This document shows, one piece after another, positions 28,258-37,373 of a stretch of DNA of 64,000 nt; position 1 is the first letter of the stretch; every line of letters begins with the position of its first letter. The stretch lies in the NCBI RefSeq assembly GCF_003144535.1, contig NZ_PHFJ01000012.1:1-64000 (forward strand), written 5' to 3'. The position numbers and the translations under genes were made by a program. The notes below the pieces were generated by a model, which saw only the letters and a list, made by a program, of their open reading frames with translations, was not told the origin of the DNA and did no database searches. Source of the DNA: Proteus penneri. Its GTDB lineage: Bacteria > Pseudomonadota > Gammaproteobacteria > Enterobacterales > Enterobacteriaceae.

Positions 28258-31200
28258 TTATCGTAGGTTCCTTCTTAATGTTCCATTGGTTTGAAAATCT
28301 CGCATAATGTCAGACTTCGCTTTTGAAGCGCCTTGCTCAGCTCCTATTCTTGCTGCTTCCTGCATAGCTTGATAAAGCGCTTCATCGCCATTACCTGTCA
28401 CATGAAATGTTTGATGAATAATGGTATCGCCTGACGCAATAGAGTTGCTTCCGGTTGCTCTAACGCCTAAAGAGCCATCAGGTCCACGTTTTAAAGGCAT
28501 GATCGCCTCGCTTCCAGCTTCCCCCATCAAGCCAAGATTAGGCGTACCGCCTTTTGCAAAGGCAAATAATGTCGGTGAACTCACCACCTGATTGCTATAC
28601 TGGCTAAGGCTTGGTGAACTATAAACATCCCCTTTAGCGTTTGCTTTTACACCCACTTTACCCGCTTTAGCGCCACTTGCTGCACCGCTACTGCCACCAG
28701 CAAAACCACCCATTAATCCCGTCAATGCATTGGTAATTTGAGCCTGAATAGCAATACGAATAAGATCAGAAATGATTGAACTAGCTAATGATGAAGAAAA
28801 TTCCTTAATGCCTTCTGAAAAAGATTTCGTTCCCATTAACATTCCGGTCATCATATTCGCGGTTCGTTGCTCAACAGCATCAACTAAATTCATTTGCATG
28901 CGTTGCCACATACCTTGGGAGGCATATAACTCTTTGCTTGATTGATATTGTGCTTCTTTTGACTTATTTGTAGCCGCAATAACTAACTGTTCATAACGTT
29001 CTTTGCTAACTAAACCATCTTCATAGTAAGCCTGATAAAGCGCTTTTTGTTCTTCCAGTTGATTTCTTAGTTGAATAACCGGATCTATTTCACCAAGGAT
29101 ACTGATATTAGGGAGAGAAATGCCTTTTGCTTGCTCTGATAAACGATATTTTGTCGTATCTTGTGCCATTTGGCGCCGTGCATATTGGTATTCTTTTTCA
29201 GTCAACAATTGCTGTTCAAAGAGTGATTTAAGCTCTTTCGTCATCTCCTGTTCATTTCGGATGGAGGCGCGCATAGGGGAGTATTTTTCTGCCAATTCTG
29301 CACGCTGTTTCATGTGGTTTTCAGCATTGAGCGTTTTTAATCGCTCATACTCTGCTTTTTGCATACCACCAGCTTTCAAATTTTCTTGAAGTTTGCGCAT
29401 CGTCTCAGACTCACTCAACGATATACGCTCTAAGCTGGTTGCGTGCTCTTGCTCTATTTGCATACGTAATTGATGGTATTGATTCACTTTTTGTTTAGAG
29501 CCCGAAGTTAAATCATTACCACCGCCACCACTCCCCCCATCTCCTACTGGTTTGTCGTCTTTGGTGGGTTGACTAAAAACACCTTTTTCTATGGCTTCTT
29601 TTGTTCTTGTTTGTCGTTGATATTGAGTCTCTAAATCCTTATTTATATCTTCTAATTTTCCTAACGCACTTCGCCTATTTCGCAGTACCTCTTCAGGATC
29701 ATCCCCAAAAGCACTGACCATAGCGTTACCAAACCAACCGCTATCTTTTATTTCTGACATCGAGGTTTGTCTATCTTCGGAATATCTAGCTAACTCACCA
29801 TAGATTCGAGATTTCTCAGCTTCTAATAAAGAAATATTTTCTGCGATTTCATCAGCCTGTATTTCTAATTTGACTCGAGATAAACGCTGAAGCTCTTCTA
29901 TTGTTTCAGCAACTGAGCCCCGTAAACCATCAACCTTCAACTTAGCTTCATCAGCTTTAGTTGCAAAATAATAAATGGCTGAACCCGCTAAAGCCAACAC
30001 ACCAACTGGCCCACCTAAGGCGGAAACAACACTTCGGAGTCCTAAGCTAGATGCTCGTAATGCCCTTTGGCTATATGAAAGTCGATTATTAGCTGCTGTA
30101 AGCTGATCGGTATATTTGGATCTTAACGCTAATGCTTCCGCTTCCTGCCTCACAAGACGATTTCGTTCACTCGCTAATCCTTGCATCTGTAAACCATGCC
30201 GATTCATTATGGCGCTCTGTTGAGTCAATGCCTGACCTTGCTGAGCAAGTTTATTAATGGTGGCATCAGCTGAAGCAATCCCTCTTCTGGCGGTTTCAGC
30301 CTGTTGCTTAGCATTACTTCTGACTGCTGCTTCATTTTTCACCCATTCTTTGGTTTGCTCTTGAAGCCCTCTAGTCATTCTGGCACCGATGACAGGTAAA
30401 ACAGCGTAAGTTGCAATATTAGCTAAAGTTGAGAAGTTATTGTTTAGTGCATTTACAGCGGAAGTAACATTCTGAACACCTGTTCGTAAAGGACCATCGG
30501 CACTCGTTCCAACTTTGATAGCCAATCCCTCAAACGACCTTTCCATTACCTCCAAGTCAGCATTTAGATTTTGTGCCCTTTTCCCTGCTTGCTCATACGC
30601 TGTTTCGGTATCAGTAAGCGCCTTAGTTAAATCAACTAGCTGATCCCGATTTTTAACTAAAATGGTGCCTGCGCTGACATTGGCGCGACCAAATATCTTT
30701 GTCGATGCAGTAGTGGAATAGTTTTTCTTGTCGAGGTTTTCTAATGCCGTGGCCAAACCCACAACAGATGGACGCAAGTTTTTATCGGCTGAACGTTCTA
30801 ATGCTAAAAAGACATTACGCAACATTGTTCCTGCCGTTTCGGCCTTGATCCCTTTTCCAGCTAAAACTTGAATAGACGCATTAAGTTGTTCAAATGAGAT
30901 GCCGGCTTGAGAAGCAACGGTGCCACTTTTCACAATGGCTTGGGCTGTTTCGTTTATTTCAGATGCACCGTATTTCGCACCTGCTGCTAACACATTAATG
31001 TAACGCTCAGATGAGACAGCTGACTCACCAAACTGATTGAGACTTAAGGTAAGAGATTTCGCCGCATCGGCTAACTCAACACCTGAAGCTTGCGCCAAGG
31101 TAATCGATTTAGCCGTTACCTCTTCTAAGGCACCTGCTGTCTGCAGTAATGACGGTTTTGCTGACGCAATGAGTTTCATCGCATCCGCGACTTTTATTGC

Positions 31201-31563
31201 GCCAAATTCCGTTGTTCGCCCCATTTCTTGAGAGGCAATACTGTACTCTTTCATGCGCTCAATAGACGCACCAGTAATCGCACTCAGATCAGAAATTGCC
31301 TGACTATACTTGCGAGAAATATTTAAAATGCTACCAATGGATAAACTCACTCCACCTAACATTGCCAGCCTTCCTGCAACATTGGTCACCTGATGACTAA
31401 TTGAGTAAAAACCATCCGCAACCGCTTTTGTTTCACGTTTTGCTTTATTAGAAAAACGCTCTGTTTCTCGCCCTGCATGATTTAATGCGCCGGATATATT
31501 GCTTCTAAAACTGGCGTCATTCAGCAATAGTCCAACCCGTAAATCGGCTAAATTAGTGGCCAT
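28258..31563 (-). CDS. Tail tape-measure protein (TP901-type core)
   Basis: At 1101 residues this is the longest tail gene after J. It has the tape-measure core SQEMGRTTEFGAIKVADAMKLIASAKPSLLQTAGALEEVTAKSITLAQASGVELADAAKSL at about 110-170, long heptad-rich coiled coils, hydrophobic segments around 520-540, and a C-terminal FAKGGTPNLGLMGEAGSEAIMPLKRGPDGSLGV motif found at the end of many tape measures. It sets tail length and is ejected with the DNA. The ribosome site follows the G/GT chaperone pair. Confidence 0.9.
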   Translation of the reverse strand: MATNLADLRVGLLLNDASFRSNISGALNHAGRETERFSNKAKRETKAVADGFYSISHQVTNVAGRLAMLGGVSLSIGSILNISRKYSQAISDLSAITGASIERMKEYSIASQEMGRTTEFGAIKVADAMKLIASAKPSLLQTAGALEEVTAKSITLAQASGVELADAAKSLTLSLNQFGESAVSSERYINVLAAGAKYGASEINETAQAIVKSGTVASQAGISFEQLNASIQVLAGKGIKAETAGTMLRNVFLALERSADKNLRPSVVGLATALENLDKKNYSTTASTKIFGRANVSAGTILVKNRDQLVDLTKALTDTETAYEQAGKRAQNLNADLEVMERSFEGLAIKVGTSADGPLRTGVQNVTSAVNALNNNFSTLANIATYAVLPVIGARMTRGLQEQTKEWVKNEAAVRSNAKQQAETARRGIASADATINKLAQQGQALTQQSAIMNRHGLQMQGLASERNRLVRQEAEALALRSKYTDQLTAANNRLSYSQRALRASSLGLRSVVSALGGPVGVLALAGSAIYYFATKADEAKLKVDGLRGSVAETIEELQRLSRVKLEIQADEIAENISLLEAEKSRIYGELARYSEDRQTSMSEIKDSGWFGNAMVSAFGDDPEEVLRNRRSALGKLEDINKDLETQYQRQTRTKEAIEKGVFSQPTKDDKPVGDGGSGGGGNDLTSGSKQKVNQYHQLRMQIEQEHATSLERISLSESETMRKLQENLKAGGMQKAEYERLKTLNAENHMKQRAELAEKYSPMRASIRNEQEMTKELKSLFEQQLLTEKEYQYARRQMAQDTTKYRLSEQAKGISLPNISILGEIDPVIQLRNQLEEQKALYQAYYEDGLVSKERYEQLVIAATNKSKEAQYQSSKELYASQGMWQRMQMNLVDAVEQRTANMMTGMLMGTKSFSEGIKEFSSSLASSIISDLIRIAIQAQITNALTGLMGGFAGGSSGAASGAKAGKVGVKANAKGDVYSSPSLSQYSNQVVSSPTLFAFAKGGTPNLGLMGEAGSEAIMPLKRGPDGSLGVRATGSNSIASGDTIIHQTFHVTGNGDEALYQAMQEAARIGAEQGASKAKSDIMRDFQTNGTLRRNLR

Positions 31564-31565
31564 AA

Positions 31566-32170
31566 TTATCTTCCTATCATTTTCATTACGTCAGAACATT
31601 GCTGTTCAACAGATTTAGAGGTGGTTGTGGATTGATGTGGATTTTCAGGTGAGGGATTGTTTTTAGGTGGCACAACTACGCCTGCCTTTTCTGATTTAAG
31701 CGTAAAATAAGCCTGCCAGCCTAACAAGGTATTGGCAGGCAAATTAAGGACACGATAGGGATCAATTTCTCCCAATTCTTCAGAAAGTTGATAAGCAAAG
31801 TAGAGTAACGGGCTATCCGTTAGTTTTTTTTTGCCTCGTCTAACGTGCCAATGGAGTGTTGCTTCACGACGTTAATTGCCTCAATGAGGATCGCATTATC
31901 ATGAACATTCACCAGCTCTTCAGGTTTGGGTAATAACGACTTATTGATTGGCTTACCTTCATCATCAACCAAGCAATTCAGCAACATACCTACGTTTCGT
32001 AATGACGCCTCACGTAATTTGCCATGTTGATTTAATTCAGAAACCTCAAGTTCCAAATTCATCAACTCGTTAGCCGTCATACGACGAATGTTTACCTTTA
32101 CTCCACATAGAATATCGACTTCGATAATTTGAGGTTTCGCTGTAAGTAAAGAGGCTTTTAATCCTTTCAT
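31566..32170 (-). CDS. Tail assembly chaperone GT made by -1 frameshift
   Basis: The upstream frame (gpG-like, 32170 to 31820) ends GTLDEAKKN. At 31823-31829 the minus strand reads A AAA AAC in register, the strongest bacterial slippery heptamer. A -1 slip enters an uninterrupted frame reading LTDSPLLYFAYQLSEELGEIDPYRVLNLPANTLL and ending at 31566. The extension lacks its own ribosome site, so the fusion product is expected, as for lambda gpGT. The pair lies between the tail tube and tape-measure genes, the canonical position. Confidence 0.85.
31820..32170 (-). CDS. Tail assembly chaperone G (unshifted product)
   Basis: About 116 residues from ATG 32170 (AGGAGA ribosome site; ATG overlaps the tail-tube stop as TAATG). 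It reads MKGLKASLLTAKPQIIEVDILCGVKVNIRRMTANELMNLELEVSELN, a typical small tail chaperone. It binds the tape measure during tail assembly. A fraction of ribosomes should shift into the GT extension. Confidence 0.85.
   Translation of the reverse strand: MKGLKASLLTAKPQIIEVDILCGVKVNIRRMTANELMNLELEVSELNQHGKLREASLRNVGMLLNCLVDDEGKPINKSLLPKPEELVNVHDNAILIEAINVVKQHSIGTLDEAKKN
31823..31829 (-). promoter_or_regulatory. Programmed -1 ribosomal frameshift site
   Basis: The heptamer A AAA AAC lies in frame (GCA AAA AAA AAC TAA), with the zero-frame stop immediately after it and the -1 frame open for about 85 codons. Confidence 0.85.
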
Positions 32171-32643
32171 TAACCCTGATCTCCTGTTGATGTTGCAGAA
32201 GAAGTTCCCCATACAAGGTTATTTTGTTTACCTTTAACGGTGATCTGGATGGCTTCATTGGCTGGTGCTGAAATGTCATTCAATTCCCAGCCTGATAATG
32301 AAAGGATCATCGTTGCGGTACGTTTATTAGGAAGCTCACAGTAAAACTGCACCGTTTCACGCTTTTCTGCTGCATTCAAGAACGCAGCAAAGTTTTCATT
32401 TTCAGGGTCGTCAATAAAGCCTAACGACTTTTCAGGTCCTTCCGGTAAATCAGAAATAAATTGCTTGTTTTTATCAATGAGTGTCGTGACATCAACAAAG
32501 CTCCCTGATTGTCCTGTGGCACCTAATGCCTTACAGTTAACCAGTGGCTTCATTTGCTCAACGGTGTCACCCGCTTTACCAAATTTAACGACAGTACCAG
32601 CAGGTAGCATGGCGTATTCTGGCGATGTTTTTTGATCTGCCAT
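32170..32643 (-). CDS. Major tail (tube) protein
   Basis: About 157 residues from ATG 32643, selected because of its GGAGTGAAAAT ribosome site. It contains GTVVKFGKAGDTVEQMKPLVNCKALGATGQSGSFVDVTTLIDKNKQFISDLPEGPEKSLGFIDDPENENFAAFL, a pattern of lambda V-like tube subunits (GATG...DVTTL...D.P). Its subunits stack to form the tail tube around the tape measure. Confidence 0.82.
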   Translation of the reverse strand: MADQKTSPEYAMLPAGTVVKFGKAGDTVEQMKPLVNCKALGATGQSGSFVDVTTLIDKNKQFISDLPEGPEKSLGFIDDPENENFAAFLNAAEKRETVQFYCELPNKRTATMILSLSGWELNDISAPANEAIQITVKGKQNNLVWGTSSATSTGDQG

Positions 32644-32654
32644 TATTTTCACTC

Positions 32655-33059
32655 CTAAGTATATGAAGAAAGGGCATGGCGAATATGCTCAGTTAAGGTA
32701 TTGAGCACCGCACGTTGGTTATAATCGAGGGCCGGGCGAATAAAAGGACGGGCAACTTGTTTGATAGTGCCAAACTCTTGAGCGCGAGCTTTCATATAAT
32801 GAGGTTTTGTTGGTCCTACAGTAACCATAACAGCCCCACTCGTATTTTTTACTCGTGTCGTTTTGATGGTGATATTGTCTCGCATATGAGGCTCAGTGCT
32901 TTTCGCATCGAACCCCGCATGGGCTTCCATATCATTTTTCACGACTTGCATGGCTTCTCGTCCTGCTTCGCGTAATATCTTGGTTTTTAACTCAACTTCT
33001 AATTGCTGTAATTTTCGTCCTAATTCATCCAACCCTGTCACGCTAAGGTTAGTTATCAC
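32655..33059 (-). CDS. HK97 gp10-like tail completion protein
   Basis: The 134-residue product has the gp10 family outline: GLDELGRKLQQLEVELKTKILREAGREAMQVVKNDMEAHAG followed by NITIKTTR and a V-GP-KPHYMKARAQEFGTIKQVARPFIRPAL ending. It acts at the head-tail junction or tail terminator. Its start overlaps the end of the preceding gene by four bases. Confidence 0.85.
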   Translation of the reverse strand: MITNLSVTGLDELGRKLQQLEVELKTKILREAGREAMQVVKNDMEAHAGFDAKSTEPHMRDNITIKTTRVKNTSGAVMVTVGPTKPHYMKARAQEFGTIKQVARPFIRPALDYNQRAVLNTLTEHIRHALSSYT

Positions 33060-33445
33060 GTCGCATCCTCGGGATAAGTGATAATAAAATCACGATAAAT
33101 ACGGTAAATTTTACGGTTCTCCGTTTGCTCAATCATGTCCTGCAGAAAGTTGCCTCGCTGAACAGTTTGAACAGGGTAGTTGCCAATATAACCGTGTTGA
33201 ATAGCCTCCCACTCACGACAGAGTGTCGATTCCAGTTTTAAGGCTTTTGGGTAGTCATCAGGTATTTGAATAACGATTTGAAAACGGGCTTGAACGAGTG
33301 TGGTGTGAGCTAATCCTGTATCTAATTTGGGGTCACTTATGCGTTGATAAATAACCCCTTCTAATTTATCGGAAGGGAGTTTTAACGGATAAGCTAATAC
33401 CCCCGTAATGCGCTCCAAGTCAGCTTTAATATCAGCTTCTATCAT
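33056..33445 (-). CDS. Tail completion protein (DUF3168-like)
   Basis: About 129 residues from ATG 33445 (MIEADIKADLERITGVLAYPLKLPSDKLEGVIYQRISD). The open frame extends upstream to 33688, but that part is the antisense-like shifted reading of the head-closure gene. It matches the short DUF3168-type proteins with an LP.D..GV.Y..ISD pattern that join head and tail. It starts inside the end of the head-closure gene. Confidence 0.78.
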   Translation of the reverse strand: MIEADIKADLERITGVLAYPLKLPSDKLEGVIYQRISDPKLDTGLAHTTLVQARFQIVIQIPDDYPKALKLESTLCREWEAIQHGYIGNYPVQTVQRGNFLQDMIEQTENRKIYRIYRDFIITYPEDAT

Positions 33446-33758
33446 GTTGTATATTCGCCTCCGTGGTAATAATGGTTCTATCAGCCTGATTTCGGTCAAC
33501 AGCGCGAACGGTAAATAGTCGCCCCTGATAGCCCACCAGCCACCCCATATCAACATCAGAACGAGGGCGAATAGTGAAATGATAGGTTTCAATGACCTGA
33601 TCTTGGTCTGCGGTACGAATCTTACGGTTCGACATCGATTCTGCTTTGGCCCATACCTCAGCCACTTTTTTTGGAACGACTTTTTCACTCCCTAAATCAT
33701 CACGTTCAGTAACATAGTGAGAAAGAGAGATGCGTTTATTAAGTTCACCAGCTTTCAT
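33432..33758 (-). CDS. Head closure protein (SPP1 gp16-like adaptor)
   Basis: A 108-residue protein: GELNKRISLSHYVTERDDLGSEKVVPKKVAEVWAKAESMSNRKIRTADQDQVIETYHFTIRPRSDVDMGWLVGYQGRLFTVRAVD. The KRI...D..G......W...AE......F.IR....I..........I..V order is the family signature. It seals the filled capsid beneath the connector. Confidence 0.85.
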   Translation of the reverse strand: MKAGELNKRISLSHYVTERDDLGSEKVVPKKVAEVWAKAESMSNRKIRTADQDQVIETYHFTIRPRSDVDMGWLVGYQGRLFTVRAVDRNQADRTIITTEANIQHDRS

Positions 33759-33764
33759 GTTTCC

Positions 33765-34067
33765 TCACAGGTTTATATGGCGATAAGGATCGAGTAATAA
33801 CTTAAATCCTGCGGGTAACACGGCCGTTTCTCTATTTTCATAGAAATTTCCAACCGCTAGCATAAGAGCTAACTCAATATCATCAGTGATTAATAAACCG
33901 TCAGGATCTTCCTCTGGAATATCTTTTTCATAGAGATGTCGATTGATATACCCTTCAGCTCGTTGCTTTGCCGCCATCAGATAAGTTTTTAGCAACTCAT
34001 CTTCTAATGTATTGCCCTCATCCAATCGACATTGCTGCTTTAATTTTTCTAGTGTGGGTAGTGGCAT
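33765..34067 (-). CDS. Head-tail connector protein (HK97 gp6-like)
   Basis: About 100 residues from ATG 34067 (GGGGGA ribosome site), reading PLPTLEKLKQQCRLDEGNTLEDELLKTYLMAAKQRAEGYINRHLYE and a final LPAGFKLLLDPYRHI. The pattern L..LK..LR.D......D..L......A......I is typical of gp6 connectors. Upstream residues to 34142 look like leader DNA containing two hairpins. Confidence 0.82.
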   Translation of the reverse strand: MPLPTLEKLKQQCRLDEGNTLEDELLKTYLMAAKQRAEGYINRHLYEKDIPEEDPDGLLITDDIELALMLAVGNFYENRETAVLPAGFKLLLDPYRHINL

Positions 34068-34080
34068 AAATCCCCCAATA

Positions 34081-34129
34081 CCTGCGACCATCCTGATCGC
34101 AGGCACAAAAAAACCGCAATTAAGCGGTG
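34081..34129 (-). terminator. Terminator plus second hairpin after the capsid gene
   Basis: On the minus strand ACCGC-TTAAT-GCGGT is followed by seven T (34107-34113), an intrinsic terminator just after the capsid stop. A second hairpin, CCTGCGA with TCGCAGG, follows at 34081-34103 before the connector ribosome site. It would reduce transcription past the abundant capsid message. Confidence 0.75.
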
Positions 34130-34152
34130 ACTGGTTTATCACTTGTTAATGC

Positions 34153-35388
34153 TTATTTCGTGCTACTGGCACCTTTACCCACTAATGCCTTAATAGCAGA
34201 AGTATCTTCAAGCACACAATCAAAGCGATGGAAAGCTAAAAACGCAGTTTGGTCATATTCTGCGTAACGTTCAACTAAACGCTTCAGGGTCATGTAGGTC
34301 ACACGACGTAAAATGAATCGGTCAAAGTCACCGCAGAAGATGAATTTTTTACCGGCTTCCATTTTGTCGATAGCCTGATCAACAACATATTGCATACCTA
34401 AAATTTGAGCAGGTGCGACACCCGAAATAGACGGAAGCCATAAAGGGCGTTTTTGCGCATCTTCCATTAACTTTAGGTTTTTCAACGTATCATCATTAAA
34501 AGCAAGACGGAATTTAGGGCTATTACGGTACGCAGGGTCAATCGCATGTTCTAACTCGGTAATATCTTTCCAACTTAATGAGGCGCCGGCTACATCAACC
34601 GTATTTGTCACTGAGGTTTCTAAACCTGATGGCTGTACAGGTGATCCTTTTCCAGTGCCTTTAATCAAGTATTTAGCTTCACCACGACCAATGCGTTGAG
34701 CAATACGTGAAGCCAGATACGCTTGAATATCTACACCACTGTCTTGCAATAATTCATTGGAAACGCGGATAATTTTCGATGTTAACTTTTTAGCTCCTAA
34801 AATGGCCGTGCCAAACTCAACATCTTGTTCACCTGCTGCGGTGTTTTCGCCTAACAATTCCCCTTCTTCATCAGTACCATCGGATGTTGACCAGGTAATA
34901 TCTTGACCGGTGGCAGTTGATAAAATTTGAGCCACACTTGCGATACCACCATAGGCTTTCATTTGATCAACAATTTTATTTAACATCTGAGTAGGAACGG
35001 TATAGCCACCTTTCTCATCGGGCGAAGTACCCTGTGCACGAAGTTCTTTGACCGCTTGGCGTTCTTCTGCAGTGAGCTCACCAAAACCACAGCGCAGGAA
35101 GCGGTCAAACGCTTGATTGCGACGCTCTGCTTGCTCTGTTTCAGGGTTATTCGGTTGTTGACCACGCTGTTCTTTCTCTTTGTCATCAACCAAGTCTTGA
35201 TCTAATGAGCGTAGTTGCTCTTCACGCTGAATCTGAGCATCTAAATTTTCAAGTTCAGTTTGCGCTTTATTCCATTGAGTGCGTTGCTCTTCAGTCATCA
35301 CACCATCACCCACTTTTTCGTGAATGGCGCGCATATCAATCGCAATAGTGTTACGTTTTTGTTTTAATTCATGAAGCTTCATAGTCAT
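34153..35388 (-). CDS. Major capsid protein, HK97 fold
   Basis: The 411-residue protein begins with a charged coiled-coil scaffolding (delta) domain of about 100 residues (MKLHELKQKRNTIAIDMRAIHEKVGDG...NLDAQIQREEQLRSLDQDLVDDKEKE). The capsid domain follows, with GTSPDEKGGYTVPTQMLNKIVDQ, GAKKLTSKIIRVSNELLQDSGVDIQAYLASRIAQRIGRGEAKYLIKGTGKGSP and GDFDRFILRRVTYMTLKRLVERYAEYDQTAFLAFHRFD. The prohead protease upstream should remove the delta domain at about residue 100. Confidence 0.95.
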   Translation of the reverse strand: MTMKLHELKQKRNTIAIDMRAIHEKVGDGVMTEEQRTQWNKAQTELENLDAQIQREEQLRSLDQDLVDDKEKEQRGQQPNNPETEQAERRNQAFDRFLRCGFGELTAEERQAVKELRAQGTSPDEKGGYTVPTQMLNKIVDQMKAYGGIASVAQILSTATGQDITWSTSDGTDEEGELLGENTAAGEQDVEFGTAILGAKKLTSKIIRVSNELLQDSGVDIQAYLASRIAQRIGRGEAKYLIKGTGKGSPVQPSGLETSVTNTVDVAGASLSWKDITELEHAIDPAYRNSPKFRLAFNDDTLKNLKLMEDAQKRPLWLPSISGVAPAQILGMQYVVDQAIDKMEAGKKFIFCGDFDRFILRRVTYMTLKRLVERYAEYDQTAFLAFHRFDCVLEDTSAIKALVGKGASSTK

Positions 35389-35397
35389 AGTATTACC

Positions 35398-36003
35398 TTA
35401 TGCATTGAGTAAAGTCATAAGACGCTCACGCGCCAATTTTTGATTAATTGCTTTTTGGAGATCGCCACTGTCTCTGGCTTCTTTCCATGCATTCATTGAG
35501 CGAACCGCAGAGTCTGCATCTTGATACGCCGGATAAGTGACAGGGCTAACATCATAGAGTCGAGAAAATCGTGTTATTTCACGAATAACAACACCCTCAT
35601 CATCTTGGTACCAATCTTCACCATCCCGCGCGACACGAAATGCAAAAGAACTTTGATTGATATCGCCACGTTGCATCGGTGCTAACACTAAATCACGAAT
35701 GGTTTGTGTATCCGGTGCCGTTATATCGTAAACAAGCCCACGTTCATTGACACTAAGCGACAAAGTTCCTGCAGTTGTTCGCCCTAAAATATAATTCGGA
35801 TCGTGATTAAATAACCCGCGAACATCATCATTGAGTACATCATCAAACGCCCCTGGTTTAATAATTTCACGAAATCCATAAATCAGTTCGGACCGGGAGT
35901 CGAAGACAGAGCCTAAACCCACGATATGTGTCGGTTTATTTTCTTCTCCCGCTTCCGCCCGAACCTCACCGACATAACATCGTGTTTCTTTTTCACTGCT
36001 CAT
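35398..36003 (-). CDS. HK97-family prohead protease
   Basis: About 201 residues from ATG 36003. Key features are VFDSRSELIYGFREIIKPGAFDDVL, the catalytic His in GLFNHDPNYILGRTTAGTL and the Ser in GDINQSSFAFRV. It cleaves the capsid scaffold domain during head maturation. The start lies inside the portal gene (portal stop at 35993), giving a short overlap and translational coupling. Confidence 0.93.
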   Translation of the reverse strand: MSSEKETRCYVGEVRAEAGEENKPTHIVGLGSVFDSRSELIYGFREIIKPGAFDDVLNDDVRGLFNHDPNYILGRTTAGTLSLSVNERGLVYDITAPDTQTIRDLVLAPMQRGDINQSSFAFRVARDGEDWYQDDEGVVIREITRFSRLYDVSPVTYPAYQDADSAVRSMNAWKEARDSGDLQKAINQKLARERLMTLLNA

Positions 36004-37222
36004 CGTTATCCCCTTTCGATTCTTCTGTTTTTCCCCCTGCGAACTGAGTGGCATTGACGCTCACTAACATTTCATCAAGACCATCAACAGGATTCATATC
36101 CTCAAAGGCACGCGCCTCATTACGGCTCATCCAGCCATCTGTAATCGCAAAGTGGTAGAAATCAGCACGTTCTTTTGGTGTTCCACGTAGTAATCCCGCT
36201 AAATTAAATCGCACATAAAAGCCAGCCGTTCGCTCTTGTCGAGTAAACAAACGTCGGTTTAATTCCTGCTCCCAATTCACTACCCACGGCATGATGGTAT
36301 GTCGTACAAACTGGATGGATTGCTCTGAGATGTTTGAGAAAGTAGCTTTTTCGAGGTCGTTAATCATATGAGCCGGCACATTGAAGATCCCTGCAATCAT
36401 TGAGCGATTCAGTTTCAGCATATCAATCAATTGAGCATCAACAGGCGAAACCGTCAGCGCCTTGTAATCCAGATCCGCAGGTAAAAGCATGGTTTTATTT
36501 TCTTGGCTTCGTAGCATTCGGGAAGCTTTTTGCCACATATCTTTCAGTCGTTCCCATCCAGCTGTTTGTAACTCACCTTTTACTGAAACAATCCCCGCAG
36601 GACGAGCATTCCCCCCAAAGAAGGAACTGGTGTACTTCTGTCCGCTCATCCCCATACCGATAGTTTCAGCATGTTGAATGATGGGGCTGATCCCCATTCT
36701 TTGATTATTCCCCAACGCTCGAATATGGATCATGTCATCAGGACTAATGGCAAAATTACCTAATTCGTTATAAACGCCATACGTATATCGACCACCAGTA
36801 TTAAGCAGTGTCGTTTCCCACGGCATACAAGCTTCTAAATTTGTCACCTCGCCTTTTCGGTTACGAATAACTTGCGTATAACCATTCCCCCAACCCAGCA
36901 CATGACGCTCTTTTGTTTCACGCCATTTATAGCTGGTTTGCCACTCGTTAGGCTCATCATGAACTAAATAAAACAAAGGATGATCACGCGCAGTTTCTAC
37001 CCTATTACCCGACTTTCGCATTACATGCAGTGGCATCTGGGCAATAGACGATGAAAGCACATAAATACAGGCATAGACTGCTGCTAATTTCATGGATGTT
37101 TCAGGACTCACATACACATCAGCCGTAAATAATCCGTCATTATCAATAGAGTCAGCCGTAATAGGTGTGTTAGGGTTCTCTAAACTGGGTGAGTCGTTGC
37201 GAAATAGAGCATCAATTAACAC
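35993..37222 (-). CDS. Phage portal protein (HK97-type)
   Basis: The 409-residue product starts at GTG 37222. It has ETSMKLAAVYACIYVLSSSIAQMPLHVMR near residue 40, YKWRETKERHVLGWGNGYTQVIR, and GIFNVPAHMINDLEKATFSNISEQSIQFVRHTIMPWVVNWEQELNRRLF, all canonical of HK97 gp3-like portals. It forms the dodecameric ring through which DNA enters. The start overlaps a small upstream membrane-protein gene. Confidence 0.95.
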   Translation of the reverse strand: MLIDALFRNDSPSLENPNTPITADSIDNDGLFTADVYVSPETSMKLAAVYACIYVLSSSIAQMPLHVMRKSGNRVETARDHPLFYLVHDEPNEWQTSYKWRETKERHVLGWGNGYTQVIRNRKGEVTNLEACMPWETTLLNTGGRYTYGVYNELGNFAISPDDMIHIRALGNNQRMGISPIIQHAETIGMGMSGQKYTSSFFGGNARPAGIVSVKGELQTAGWERLKDMWQKASRMLRSQENKTMLLPADLDYKALTVSPVDAQLIDMLKLNRSMIAGIFNVPAHMINDLEKATFSNISEQSIQFVRHTIMPWVVNWEQELNRRLFTRQERTAGFYVRFNLAGLLRGTPKERADFYHFAITDGWMSRNEARAFEDMNPVDGLDEMLVSVNATQFAGGKTEESKGDNDEQ

Positions 37223-37373
37223 GTTTCCCCCTCATAGCTACCGCCAAGGCATAGGTTATTGCAATGCAACCACCGATAATCAGCGTGTTAGCAACACCAT
37301 ATTTTAGATAACACCCCGCCATAACCGCACCAACGCCAGCCAGTGCAGTGATATCAAGTAATAAGTTTTTCAT
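37212..37373 (-). CDS. Small two-segment membrane protein between terminase and portal
   Basis: A 53-residue product, MKNLLLDITALAGVGAVMAG then CYLKYGVANTLIIGGCIAITYALAVAMRGKRVN. Two hydrophobic segments (about 5-22 and 28-47) suggest a membrane hairpin. ATG 37373 overlaps the terminase stop (ATGA) and its TGA overlaps the GTG start of the portal gene, so it is coupled on both sides and is very likely expressed. Small membrane proteins at this site occur in other HK97-type phages; the function is unknown. Confidence 0.65.
   Translation of the reverse strand: MKNLLLDITALAGVGAVMAGCYLKYGVANTLIIGGCIAITYALAVAMRGKRVN

Noticed and set aside
33446-33688. Extension of the DUF3168-like gene with a membrane-like segment
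   Set aside because: The upstream codons are the head-closure gene read in another frame; ATG 33445 gives the family-length protein.
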